Assembly (NCBI GenBank): GCA_028282485.1
Contig: JANQHU010000011.1
Coordinates: 1 to 5,949 of the forward strand
Direction: 5' to 3'
Length of the DNA: 5,949 bases
Origin: Bacillota bacterium
GTDB lineage: Bacteria > Bacillota > UBA4882 > UBA8346
Below are positions 1 to 5,949 of this stretch, in pieces (position 1 is the stretch's first letter; each line of letters begins with the position of its first letter). The notes beneath the pieces were generated by a model, which saw only the letters and a program-made list of their open reading frames with translations, was not told the DNA's origin and made no database searches. Position numbers and translations under genes: made by a program.

Positions 1-473
1 GCTGGCGCATTGGTTATGCGGTAGGTAATCAAGAAGTTATCGCCGCCATGAGCCGCTTGCAAAGCCATAGCACTTCCAATGCTACAACTTTTTGCCAAGC
101 AGCTAGCTTGTTAGCCTTAACTAATCCTCCCGAGACGGTCTTTCAAAAAATGTTAGCTGAATTTAAAAAGCGGCGGGATTATATGGTAGCTACCGTCAAT
201 AGTATCCCTGGCCTGAGTTGCCATGAGCCATCGGGGGCTTTTTACGTCTTTATTAATCTCGAACACTTAATCGGCCGCCAGGTGGCCGGCCGAGTGATTG
301 GGGATGGTACTGATTTTGCGGAGCTACTCCTCGAAACAAGTAAAGTCGCCGTAGTGCCGGGGACTGCTTTTGGGATGCCCCAGTTTCTCCGGTTATCTTA
401 TGCGATTAGCATGGAAGATATTGAAAGGGGACTAGCTAGAATTGCCGCGTTTGTCAGAGGGATTTCTGGTTAA
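1..473 (+). CDS. Aspartate-type PLP aminotransferase (class I/II), C-terminal part
   Basis: The reading frame is open from base 3, so the true start lies left of the window; the first in-frame ATG (position 48) is internal to the domain. The first residues, WRIGYAVG, match the conserved stretch just after the PLP-lysine of class I aminotransferases; that Arg normally contacts the PLP phosphate, while the catalytic Lys itself lies outside the window. Next come a QSHSTSNATTFCQ segment, the PSGAFYVF motif (about 228-251) and FLRLSYAIS, whose Arg (codon 390-392) is the expected binder of the substrate alpha-carboxylate. About 156 residues are visible, ending in a normal amphipathic C-terminal helix. 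The enzyme is cytosolic and would transfer an amino group between an amino acid, probably aspartate, and 2-oxoglutarate. Exact substrate is inferred; other I-gamma aminotransferases look alike here. The stop is natural although a foreign gene fragment begins at once after it. Confidence 0.9.
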   Translation, partial: WRIGYAVGNQEVIAAMSRLQSHSTSNATTFCQAASLLALTNPPETVFQKMLAEFKKRRDYMVATVNSIPGLSCHEPSGAFYVFINLEHLIGRQVAGRVIGDGTDFAELLLETSKVAVVPGTAFGMPQFLRLSYAISMEDIERGLARIAAFVRGISG

Positions 474-834
474 TTTAGTGAGTTCATTTTTTGATAAAAA
501 CTTATCAGAAGCAGAAGTAGAGGAGCTGATCGAAATGGATAACGCAATCAAACAAGCGGAAACCAAACTGGAATTATTGAGTAGTGATGAAAAAGAGATT
601 GCTTTGTACCAAGCTCGTGAGGATGCTTTACGGGAAAAGTTAAGTATGATTAGCTCTGCTATGATGGAAGGAGAAATAAAAGGCATAATAAAAGGTAAGG
701 TTGAGGGTAAAATTGAAGCTCAAAAAGAGATTGCCCGAAAATTGTTGGACTTGGGATTAGAACTAGAAAAAGTGGCTGCGGCTACAGAACTTGAACTGGC
801 AATTATCAGAGAATTAGCCCCCATTAAGCATTAG
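442..834 (+). pseudogene. C-terminal remnant of Rpn/PD-(D/E)XK nuclease family transposase
   Basis: An open frame starting at TTG 442 would encode 130 residues, overlapping the aminotransferase end by 32 bases in another frame. Residues from about 20 onward resemble the tail of Rpn-type recombination-promoting nucleases/putative transposases: an acidic EVEELIEMDNAIK helix, SSDEKEIALYQAREDALREK, then a Gly/Lys periodic stretch (four degenerate 12-base units at 673-720, each giving a four-residue unit with Gly or Ala at its end) and the closing ARKLLDLGLELEKVAAAT helix typical of the family. The PD-(D/E)XK nuclease domain, normally some 200 residues upstream, is missing, so it cannot act as a nuclease. 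The first 12 or so residues are probably read-through of aminotransferase DNA, placing the breakpoint near 470-480. GAAAGGGG at 424-430 could serve as a weak RBS, so a small coiled-coil peptide might still be made. I see this as a relic of a transposed or recombined gene. Confidence 0.72.
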
Positions 835-901
835 ACTTATTATAAATTAGGGCTTTCTATATAAATTTTACTAATAGTACATTTAGTTTATGAAGTTTTT
901 T

Positions 902-946
902 AAAAAAACAGTTGCTCTGCTATCTTTAGGAGCAACTGTTTCTTCA
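902..946. terminator. Bidirectional rho-independent terminator between convergent genes
   Basis: A perfect 12-bp inverted repeat (906-917 with 930-941; arm AAACAGTTGCTC) encloses a 12-base loop. On the - strand the GC-containing stem is followed by a run of seven T (complement of 902-908), a good terminator for the glycosyltransferase whose stop is at 954. On the + strand the tail is TTTCTT, poorer but probably usable for the aminotransferase/Rpn transcript. The rest of the 835-953 spacer is AT-rich with no gene. Confidence 0.85.
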
Positions 947-953
947 TGACAGC

Positions 954-1682
954 CTAAGTTTTATAAGTGGAAAATGATTCTTTTTTCGGTTTAGTTTCTT
1001 GCCAAGTTTTTAAAACCGGGCTCGGGTCCAAAATACTTTGGTAGTGGGAGAGGGGCGAATAAATCCCCTGGGGATCGTGTTGAAGATAGGCTTGGTATTT
1101 GCGCAAATGATCCTTTTGGTTGGCATAACCGTAATGCTTTAGGCGTAAGCCACTCTGCAAAATATTACCGGGTAGATTATGGGGTAAGCGCCCGCAGTGT
1201 AAGGGTTGGTTGGGCCACTGATAGGGATATCCCGGCAGATAACGGATCAGATAAACTCCCCAGCGGTTTTGGGGATTCCACATTTTATCCACTCGATACT
1301 GGGTCAGGGATCCCCAAAATTCCACTAATTGAAAAGAGATCTGATCGTAGTTTTTTTGCTTGGTAAACCTTTGGATACTAGTTTTTAAGCGGTTTTCGAA
1401 AATTTCATCAGCATCAATGGCCATGATCCACTCTGGGCGCCGCTTAATAGTTGCCGCCCAACATTCTTGGCGAAGCAGGGACTCATTTTGCCAAAAAGTG
1501 GCGGTGTTTTTCCGGATCAAGTGAACTTTGGCATAAGTCCCACAGATGGCGGGGGTTGCATCCGTGGAAGCATCATCTAAGACCACAATCTCCGTCACAT
1601 ATTGGCTTAAATCATTGAGACAGAGGCGTAGATAACGGTGGGCCTCATTCCGGACAATCAGCATGGCTATAATCCGTGGCAA
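954..1682 (-). CDS. Family 2 glycosyltransferase
   Basis: The 242-residue protein has a GT-A fold layout. The N-terminal MPRIIAMLIVRNEA strand is followed by EIVVLDDASTDATP (about residues 31-44, nucleotide binding) and WIMAIDADEIFE (85-96), whose D90-A-D92 is the metal-binding DxD motif. The later WGVYLIRY, QPLHCGR and LKHYGY blocks (His183) are typical of a small GT2 subfamily I recall from anaerobic Firmicutes, and the closing ILDP...W.E segment suggests that the protein is full length. It lacks a signal peptide or membrane helix, so it should act in the cytosol, transferring a sugar from a nucleotide-sugar donor to an unknown acceptor (glycan, lipid or protein). The start is TTG at 1682-1680, chosen because GAGGTGAT lies just upstream and the conserved MPRIIAM begins there; the in-frame ATG six codons on would cut this strand. 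It stands alone, convergent with the Rpn remnant and ending at the 902-946 terminator. Confidence 0.9.
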   Translation of the reverse strand: MPRIIAMLIVRNEAHRYLRLCLNDLSQYVTEIVVLDDASTDATPAICGTYAKVHLIRKNTATFWQNESLLRQECWAATIKRRPEWIMAIDADEIFENRLKTSIQRFTKQKNYDQISFQLVEFWGSLTQYRVDKMWNPQNRWGVYLIRYLPGYPYQWPNQPLHCGRLPHNLPGNILQSGLRLKHYGYANQKDHLRKYQAYLQHDPQGIYSPLSHYQSILDPSPVLKTWQETKPKKESFSTYKT

Positions 1683-1687
1683 GCAAG

Positions 1688-1695
1688 ATCACCTC
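1688..1695 (-). promoter_or_regulatory. Ribosome-binding site deciding a TTG start
   Basis: On the - strand GAGGTGAT matches eight contiguous bases of the anti-Shine-Dalgarno complement, five bases before TTG (1682-1680). The strength of this site supports TTG initiation of the glycosyltransferase. Confidence 0.85.
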
Positions 1696-1766
1696 ATTTT
1701 TTAAAATCTTCTTAATCCAAAATTTTTTCAAAATATGATCTAATTTATCTTAACTAGCAGGGTATA

Positions 1767-1795
1767 TGTTATTTGTAGGAATTTTATGGTATAAT
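1767..1795 (+). promoter_or_regulatory. Extended -10 sigma-A type promoter for the hydrogenase remnant
   Basis: TATAAT at 1790-1795 is a perfect -10 box with an upstream TGn extension (1787-1789). The hexamer 17 bases further upstream, TGTTAT at 1767-1772, is a weak -35, as often seen with extended -10 promoters. Transcription would begin near 1802, giving a leader of about 85 bases that contains a short GCGG/CCGC hairpin (1804-1815) right at its 5' end. No repressor operator could be identified. I saw no convincing promoter for the opposite-facing glycosyltransferase in the same 204-base spacer. Confidence 0.6.
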
Positions 1796-1872
1796 TAGTT
1801 TATGCGGTTTCCCGCTGTTTAGTGAGTAAAATTGCCAAGAGTTTGTGATTAGATGCGACTATATTTCTTAAT

Positions 1873-1878
1873 GGAGGT
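1873..1878 (+). promoter_or_regulatory. Ribosome-binding site of the hydrogenase remnant
   Basis: GGAGGT lies eight bases before ATG 1887, fixing the start of the N-terminal hydrogenase fragment, which is too short to stand out as a gene by itself. Confidence 0.8.
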
Positions 1879-1886
1879 TTATATAA

Positions 1887-2329
1887 ATGGCTTTATTGTT
1901 TGATAACGAGAATAATTTTAAGAAAAGAGTCTTGGTGGAAGTAGCCAAGTTGGCCTGGCAAGGTCGCTTGGCCACGGAAAAAGAGGGGATTCCTTTTCCC
2001 TTTCGCCCATGCTGGAAACCGCTAAGCTAGTGCGCCAGAAAGACCCCCAGGGCTACTTGGTATTTATCAGCCCCTGTTTGGCCAAGAAGGCCGAAGCGGT
2101 CCGTTTGGCGGATAGCGGCTCGCCTTTGATTAACGCGGTGCTTACTTTTGAGGAGTTAAATATTTTATGGGAGACCAAAAATATTGATCCGAAAGCTTAT
2201 CCCCAAACCGTTTCCCCGGAGTCCCTGGGGGGCCAAGAACTTTCTTGGGGCCGGGGGCCGTTTTGTTTGATTGCTGCTCCTAAAGGCAAAAAGAATCTGC
2301 AGGAGGCAAATGCGAGTTCAAAAAGTTAA
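1887..2329 (+). pseudogene. Degraded [FeFe]-hydrogenase with internal deletions and frameshift
   Basis: ATG 1887 opens a 47-codon frame (stop TAG 2028-2030) beginning MALLFDNENNFKKRVLVEVA, which I recognise as the N-terminus of a group of ferredoxin-domain-containing [FeFe]-hydrogenases, through PFPFRP at about 2009. At 2000-2009 the homology switches to another frame: SPMLETAKLVRQKDP followed by FISPCLAKKAEA (the L2 H-cluster motif PCxxKxxE), then NAVLTFEEL. The [4Fe-4S] ferredoxin region and the L1 motif (TSCCP) that should lie between are absent. After a GRG (about 2250-2261) the text jumps to CLIAAPKGKKNLQEANASSKS-like residues resembling the natural C-terminus, so the L3 motif (ExMxC..GC) also seems deleted. 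Intact family members are around 500 residues; only about 150 codons remain. It cannot bind a full H-cluster and should be inactive in H2 metabolism. Promoter, RBS, both ends and an L2 block persist, so the loss may be recent. The family assignment of the middle block is firm; the two-deletion reading rests on remembered alignments. Confidence 0.8.
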
Positions 2330-2336
2330 TAATTAA
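2301..2336 (+). other. Orphan RBS and truncated downstream start (8-codon ORF)
   Basis: A perfect AGGAGG at 2301-2306 precedes ATG 2310 by three bases (short spacing). The frame reads MRVQKVNN and stops at TAA 2334-2336. It lies in the last codons of the hydrogenase remnant, the overlapping arrangement expected for the next gene of the operon. Its body is absent; instead the end of the opposite-strand large gene begins at 2333. It probably marks the lost second gene of the hydrogenase operon, though a chance purine-rich string cannot be excluded. Confidence 0.4.
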
Positions 2337-5143
2337 ACTTGTGCCCCACTTACAGCAGGTTTATCACTTCCTCTTATATCTGCTTCTTGTTGCAATCCGG
2401 TACCAATAATGTTCTTGTTAACCCGTAAGTTGAGTAAATAGAGCAGCTTATTATCACTAAAGACTTCGAGTCCTTTATAAACATAGGTTAAGAGCACCAA
2501 GACGGCATGGCCGCCACTAATATTAAGATTAGCTATAGCTTGATTTATCTCGTTAACATTTTGATACTTATCATCATTAAAGGCTAAGGAGATAAAATTC
2601 TTCAGATCTTCTTCAGGAATTTGGTTATTAAACATTCTTACGTAGGCTTCCGCCAGTTCTTTGGTTTTTAATTGGAGATACTCAATTTGGTTTTGCGATC
2701 TTTCAAAGAAGCCGCGGCGGTCATGAATTAATTTTGGCAGAGTTGAGCTACGTAAATCACCTAATTCGGAATAGATATTAATAAAATTAAAAGGTTGTTT
2801 GTTAGTTGAATTTGTATTTGTTAAGCGAAGCTTTTGTAATTCATAACCATAATCTTTGTTAGTGTCAATAGGTTGATCATTTAAAGCGACCTGAAGCATC
2901 TTGCTATAAGTTTGGCGAATCTTTCGCTGGGTATCACCGCTACCTAAGTTTTGGCCAGATTTTAATTGTTGTAGTAACCAACCATTAATGGAGGAAATAT
3001 CCTCGGCTAAGGGAGTTAGGGTTTTTTCAAGGCTTTGATCAATCCCGGTATGAGGATTTGGCAAACTGGATTCCCAATCTTTTAATTCTTCACTAGCCAT
3101 ACCGACACAGTTAGCATCCTTTAATTTGTAAAGATTATAAAGCGGCTTAGTAATAAAAGTTTTTCCCACTATCCCAAAAGATTCGACCAGGGATTTGGTA
3201 GTAGGGATCAGAAACTTTTTACCGTAAGGGAGGTTTTCGGATATAACTGAAAAAGTTTTTGCCCCTTTATAAAAGCCAGGAATATTTCTTATAAAATTTT
3301 TCCCTCTTTTGATTCGGTCTCCAGTACCAATATCGGTTAGCCCTTTTTCTAAGTCATGTTTGGTTTTTTCAAGCATATTAATGGCAGCTAGGCCATTTTC
3401 TTTTTGCTCGAGTTGCTCAATTAGTTTAGCGGCTTTTTTAATTAAAGTTATTTTTTGATAATCCTTCTCCATTGGTTTGAGGTAGGGATTAGTTTTAAAA
3501 TCTTTTTCTGAAGCTTTATTTAGTATGTCAAAACTCTCTTCCTTATTCTCTGTCAGGAATTTTTCTATCTCGGCAACACTGTTTAAGTTATGTTTAGTTA
3601 AAAGATCCTTTATTTTACTTAATTCCTCTTTAAGCATGGGAATTTCTAGAGCAGCTTGATAAAGATATTTTTTGGTTTGAGTTTGTAAAGATTTTTCGTC
3701 CAGATTCGGGTTTACTTTAATTAAAGTCCGTCGTTTCTCAATGGTTTCGGCAAATTTTGCTACCTCATCCCATTTAGTTAAGTTATTTAATTTAGCATGA
3801 AATTTTTTAACAGACATTCCTGGAGGGGGAGTGATATCCGGAAGCGTTTCATTAGCATCTTGGCAATACTTATTACAAGCATTGATAAAGTTTTTAAATT
3901 GATACTGAAAAGTCGGCTTTTTAAAAATGCTGGTAGCCCCGGGCATTAATTGATTTATTTGTAAATTTTCGGCTACTTCGCTGACGGTGGCTTCCCCTTG
4001 CTTATAAATCATATCTAATTCAAATAAATTGGGGGCCAGGTAAAGCAGGTTGCGGTATTCATTGAAGGCAAGTAAACATTTAGTAACTTCTTCCTTGTTT
4101 TGGTCACTTAGTTGCTCACCATATTTTTTTTGATAATTACTTAAAGCCGCTGATAATGAGTCCATTTTTTTTGCAAAGTCAGTTAGCTTCTCGTTATTTT
4201 GGACTTCCGGAGGGTAAAGCTCTAGGGTATTATTCTCTCCGTTATTAAGTTTTTGCTTAAGCGTTTTCATATTCTTAATGCTTTGGTCGGTTAATTTACC
4301 TTCTAGGTTTTCAAAAAAAGCTACCGAACCGGAATCGGGGGTTTGGCTAGTTAATTTTTGGTTACTTAAATTGAAATAGACTTTATTATTCCGCGGACTG
4401 ACTTTTAATTTCAGGGTTTCGTTATTGGGATTTGGGAGCCGCACTGCTAAGGGCTCTGCTTGGCCGCCCTTGCTATATAAATACAACCGAGCTCGGTCTT
4501 CAAACTCAAGTTTTCCCGCCTTTTCAAGCAGACCATTAGCCATAGCCTTGGTGTTTGAGGGAGATTCCGGGCTAGTAGGGGAGAGCCTATGAGTTTTGTT
4601 GAAGATTGCCTTTAATTTCCTTCGGTGTAGCTTCTGACATAAAGCATAGATCTCTTGGTCAAGGGCTTGTTTTTTCTGCAGTTTCACTTCGTTAATCTTT
4701 TGTTGCTTTTCTTCTTCTGCCCTTTGTTCAATTTGTTGAACCTCTGCCGGGGTCAATTTTTTAGCACCAAGTGGTTTTTTAGGTCGTATAAATGTTCCAG
4801 GTAAAGCGGGCTGTGGTGGTGGCCCCAAAGTTTGTTGTGGTGGTCTATAGACAAAAGGTGGTGGTGCTGTTTGTGCTGTTTTTTTTGGTTGAGGCGGTTT
4901 AATTTTAGCCTGAGAATGAGGGTTACGATGTCTTAAGTCATTTTGTCCATCTCTACCACCAGTAAAACTTACCTGATTGTCCTTACTATTATTACGTCGT
5001 TCAAAAAGATCAGTTTTGAGCGTAGGCATTTGTGATGCAGTATCAGTATTATTATTTAAATTAGCCCCTGGCTGCTGTTGAGGTATATGAGGTCTCTTAA
5101 AAATTTTTGGCCTCTTATTATTATTATTATCAACTGGATTCAT
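2333..5143 (-). CDS. Large hypothetical protein, Asn/Gln/Pro-rich N-terminus and coiled coil
   Basis: No family recognised. The start is ATG 5143-5141 (protein beginning MNPVDNNNNKRPK) because GGGAGG sits seven bases before it; ATGs at 5161 and 5158 lie upstream of this RBS and have no site of their own. The product is about 936 residues. Residues 1-80 are Asn/Gln/Arg-rich and look disordered, with a VSFTGG motif near 58-63. Residues 83-126 are Pro-rich (PPQP, APPPF, PPQQ, GPPPQP). Residues 130-184 form a strongly charged Glu/Lys/Gln helix, a likely coiled coil. From about 205 on the protein is mixed, mostly helical and Lys/Asn-rich, with heptad-like stretches near 495-605, and a moderately hydrophobic GGHAVLVLLTYVYKGLEVF around 877-895 that is short and contains Lys, so is not a clear membrane helix. 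No signal peptide. The domain order suits a scaffold, cytoskeletal or effector protein, but that is only inference. It follows the gene at 5188 by 44 bases, probably one operon. Its stop lies three bases from the hydrogenase remnant. Confidence 0.8.
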   Translation of the reverse strand: MNPVDNNNNKRPKIFKRPHIPQQQPGANLNNNTDTASQMPTLKTDLFERRNNSKDNQVSFTGGRDGQNDLRHRNPHSQAKIKPPQPKKTAQTAPPPFVYRPPQQTLGPPPQPALPGTFIRPKKPLGAKKLTPAEVQQIEQRAEEEKQQKINEVKLQKKQALDQEIYALCQKLHRRKLKAIFNKTHRLSPTSPESPSNTKAMANGLLEKAGKLEFEDRARLYLYSKGGQAEPLAVRLPNPNNETLKLKVSPRNNKVYFNLSNQKLTSQTPDSGSVAFFENLEGKLTDQSIKNMKTLKQKLNNGENNTLELYPPEVQNNEKLTDFAKKMDSLSAALSNYQKKYGEQLSDQNKEEVTKCLLAFNEYRNLLYLAPNLFELDMIYKQGEATVSEVAENLQINQLMPGATSIFKKPTFQYQFKNFINACNKYCQDANETLPDITPPPGMSVKKFHAKLNNLTKWDEVAKFAETIEKRRTLIKVNPNLDEKSLQTQTKKYLYQAALEIPMLKEELSKIKDLLTKHNLNSVAEIEKFLTENKEESFDILNKASEKDFKTNPYLKPMEKDYQKITLIKKAAKLIEQLEQKENGLAAINMLEKTKHDLEKGLTDIGTGDRIKRGKNFIRNIPGFYKGAKTFSVISENLPYGKKFLIPTTKSLVESFGIVGKTFITKPLYNLYKLKDANCVGMASEELKDWESSLPNPHTGIDQSLEKTLTPLAEDISSINGWLLQQLKSGQNLGSGDTQRKIRQTYSKMLQVALNDQPIDTNKDYGYELQKLRLTNTNSTNKQPFNFINIYSELGDLRSSTLPKLIHDRRGFFERSQNQIEYLQLKTKELAEAYVRMFNNQIPEEDLKNFISLAFNDDKYQNVNEINQAIANLNISGGHAVLVLLTYVYKGLEVFSDNKLLYLLNLRVNKNIIGTGLQQEADIRGSDKPAVSGAQV
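5115..5129. repeat. Triplet microsatellite (TTA)5 in coding sequence
   Basis: Five TTA units on the + strand correspond to AAT repeats on the - strand and give the Asn run at residues 6-9 of the large protein. Slippage by whole units would change the Asn number without breaking the frame. Confidence 0.7.
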
Positions 5144-5150
5144 AGAAAGT

Positions 5151-5156
5151 CCTCCC
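5151..5156 (-). promoter_or_regulatory. Ribosome-binding site deciding the start of the large gene
   Basis: On the - strand GGGAGG is followed after seven bases by ATG 5143. Upstream ATGs at 5161 and 5158 overlap or precede the site and cannot use it, so the protein most likely begins MNPVDN. Confidence 0.8.
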
Positions 5157-5187
5157 ATCATCTTTAGCTTAATCTATTAAAAACAGT

Positions 5188-5949
5188 TTACGAAATCGGC
5201 TGTAAGGCATTACCTGTATCATTTATGTCAGCCAATTTGTAGCCAAAGACCAAAAGGTTATGATTGACCCCGATACTTTGGTCGCCGGCAACTTTAGGGT
5301 CGTCAAATATTTGAGTAGTTAAGATGATCTTTTTACCCATCAAATTAACAAATCTAAATAAAGTTATATCGATATTAAAAAACTTTTGGACCTTATAAGT
5401 GATGGTCTCTAAATTGCGACTTTTTTTGGCATCAGCGTAATGCCCTAAAAGAGAATCTGCAAAAACACCGGAGCTTCGTTTTTGGGGGCCATTTTTTTCA
5501 TAATGCATCAGCTGGCGATGGGCCTGGGCCATGTTAGTTGAATGAACCCGCTCTGCTGTTGCCTTTTTACGGAGATTTGCATAAAAAGTCTTATGATTAT
5601 GAGTGAGTTCCGTGATCATAACCCGCGCATCTTTAAATTCTTTTAGGAGCAGATTGGGGTTAGCCATGCCGAGGGCTAGATCTTGGTCCTTTACGGTGGC
5701 CGCCTTTTTAAACTCTTGCAGTTTGGCGCCAATATCGATTTTTAGTTGGGAACCAACGATTTGTTGAGCAGGGATGGCTTCATCTTTTAAAATAATGGTA
5801 ACCATTTTGACAAAAGCATTTCTTAATTCCCGTTCTTTATCCCCTATATGAGGCTGCTCAGGATTAGTTAACTTTTTATTAAATTTTTGGTAAAACCAGT
5901 CAGTAGTTGCTTTTAACATATTTAACTTTTCTACCATAATGGTGGCGAA
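5188..5949 (-). CDS. Hypothetical protein, 5' end outside the window
   Basis: The frame is open to the right edge. ATG 5937-5935 would give 249 residues, but the 12 bases upstream (in-frame codons for FATI) hold no Shine-Dalgarno site, so the true start probably lies beyond 5949. No family recognised. Visible features are a basic, mostly helical first half (about residues 1-150 from that ATG) with many Lys and Glu, a KNGPQKRSSG basic turn near 148-157, and a second half with beta-like stretches (ITLFRFVNLMGKKIILTTQIF near 191-211 and NHNLLVFGYKLADI near 226-239) that could form a small alpha/beta or beta domain. No signal peptide or membrane helix is visible in this part. It precedes the large gene by 44 bases with no terminator between, which suggests co-transcription and a shared job. 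It could also be the C-terminal domain of a larger protein. Confidence 0.7.
   Translation of the reverse strand, partial: FATIMVEKLNMLKATTDWFYQKFNKKLTNPEQPHIGDKERELRNAFVKMVTIILKDEAIPAQQIVGSQLKIDIGAKLQEFKKAATVKDQDLALGMANPNLLLKEFKDARVMITELTHNHKTFYANLRKKATAERVHSTNMAQAHRQLMHYEKNGPQKRSSGVFADSLLGHYADAKKSRNLETITYKVQKFFNIDITLFRFVNLMGKKIILTTQIFDDPKVAGDQSIGVNHNLLVFGYKLADINDTGNALQPIS

Noticed and set aside
48..50. ATG 48 as the start of the aminotransferase
   Set aside because: The frame upstream to base 3 encodes the conserved WRIGY segment, so this Met is internal.
432..686. 84-codon open frame on the - strand
   Set aside because: It is antisense to the Rpn remnant and the aminotransferase end, has a low-complexity Ser/Ile-rich translation and no RBS; it is a shadow.
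673..720. Four degenerate 12-base units as a tandem repeat or CRISPR-like array
   Set aside because: They are short, coding, and match the normal Gly/Lys-periodic tail of Rpn-type proteins.
1887..2329. Programmed ribosomal frameshift joining the two hydrogenase frames
   Set aside because: A frameshift would not restore the missing ferredoxin region and L1 motif, and no slippery sequence with a following structure is obvious at 2000-2009; deletion explains it better.
2315..2341. Possible terminator for the large - strand gene (AAGTT...AACTT followed by five T)
   Set aside because: The stem is only about five AT-dominated pairs with a poor loop, too weak to call a terminator.
4457..5143. Type III effector or surface protein call for the large gene based on its Pro/Asn-rich N-terminus
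   Set aside because: There is no secretion signal, anchor or recognised domain; low complexity alone does not support it.

Overview
The window is a 5.9 kb piece of a bacterial chromosome, moderately AT-rich, with strong Shine-Dalgarno sites of the low-GC Gram-positive type (GAGGTGAT, GGAGGT, GGGAGG) and TTG starts. The protein families point to an anaerobe: an [FeFe]-hydrogenase remnant, a small GT2 glycosyltransferase and an Rpn-type transposase/nuclease tail, all of kinds I associate with anaerobic Firmicutes. Lineages sibling to Cyanobacteria (Margulisbacteria/Melainabacteria-like) also remain possible. The phylum cannot be fixed from the window.

Layout. Positions 1-473 (+) hold the C-terminal half of a class I/II, aspartate-type PLP aminotransferase. 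Its 3' end runs straight into a C-terminal fragment of an Rpn/PD-(D/E)XK transposase (442-834, +) that has lost its nuclease domain. A hairpin terminator at about 902-946 separates this from a complete, convergent glycosyltransferase (954-1682, -), which starts at TTG behind a near-perfect ribosome-binding site. The divergent spacer 1683-1886 carries an extended -10 promoter and a strong RBS for the + strand. These still serve a dead gene (1887-2329), an [FeFe]-hydrogenase reduced to its N-terminus, a central L2-motif block and apparently its C-terminus. It appears to have suffered two internal deletions, the first of which also shifts the frame. Inside its last codons lies a second RBS and ATG, probably the cut-off start of the next operon gene.

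From 2333 to the right edge, two genes on the - strand form a likely operon of unknown function. One encodes an incomplete protein of at least 249 residues. The other encodes a protein of about 936 residues with an Asn/Gln/Pro-rich disordered N-terminus, a charged coiled coil and a long helical body. Neither matches a family I recognise, and they are the least explained part of the window.

Taken together, two decayed genes lie among intact ones, and a large, compositionally different pair of novel genes abuts the hydrogenase remnant with only a few bases between them. This suggests gene loss and rearrangement, as in an accessory region or a reducing genome. No tRNA, rRNA, CRISPR array, complete insertion sequence or replication origin is visible.
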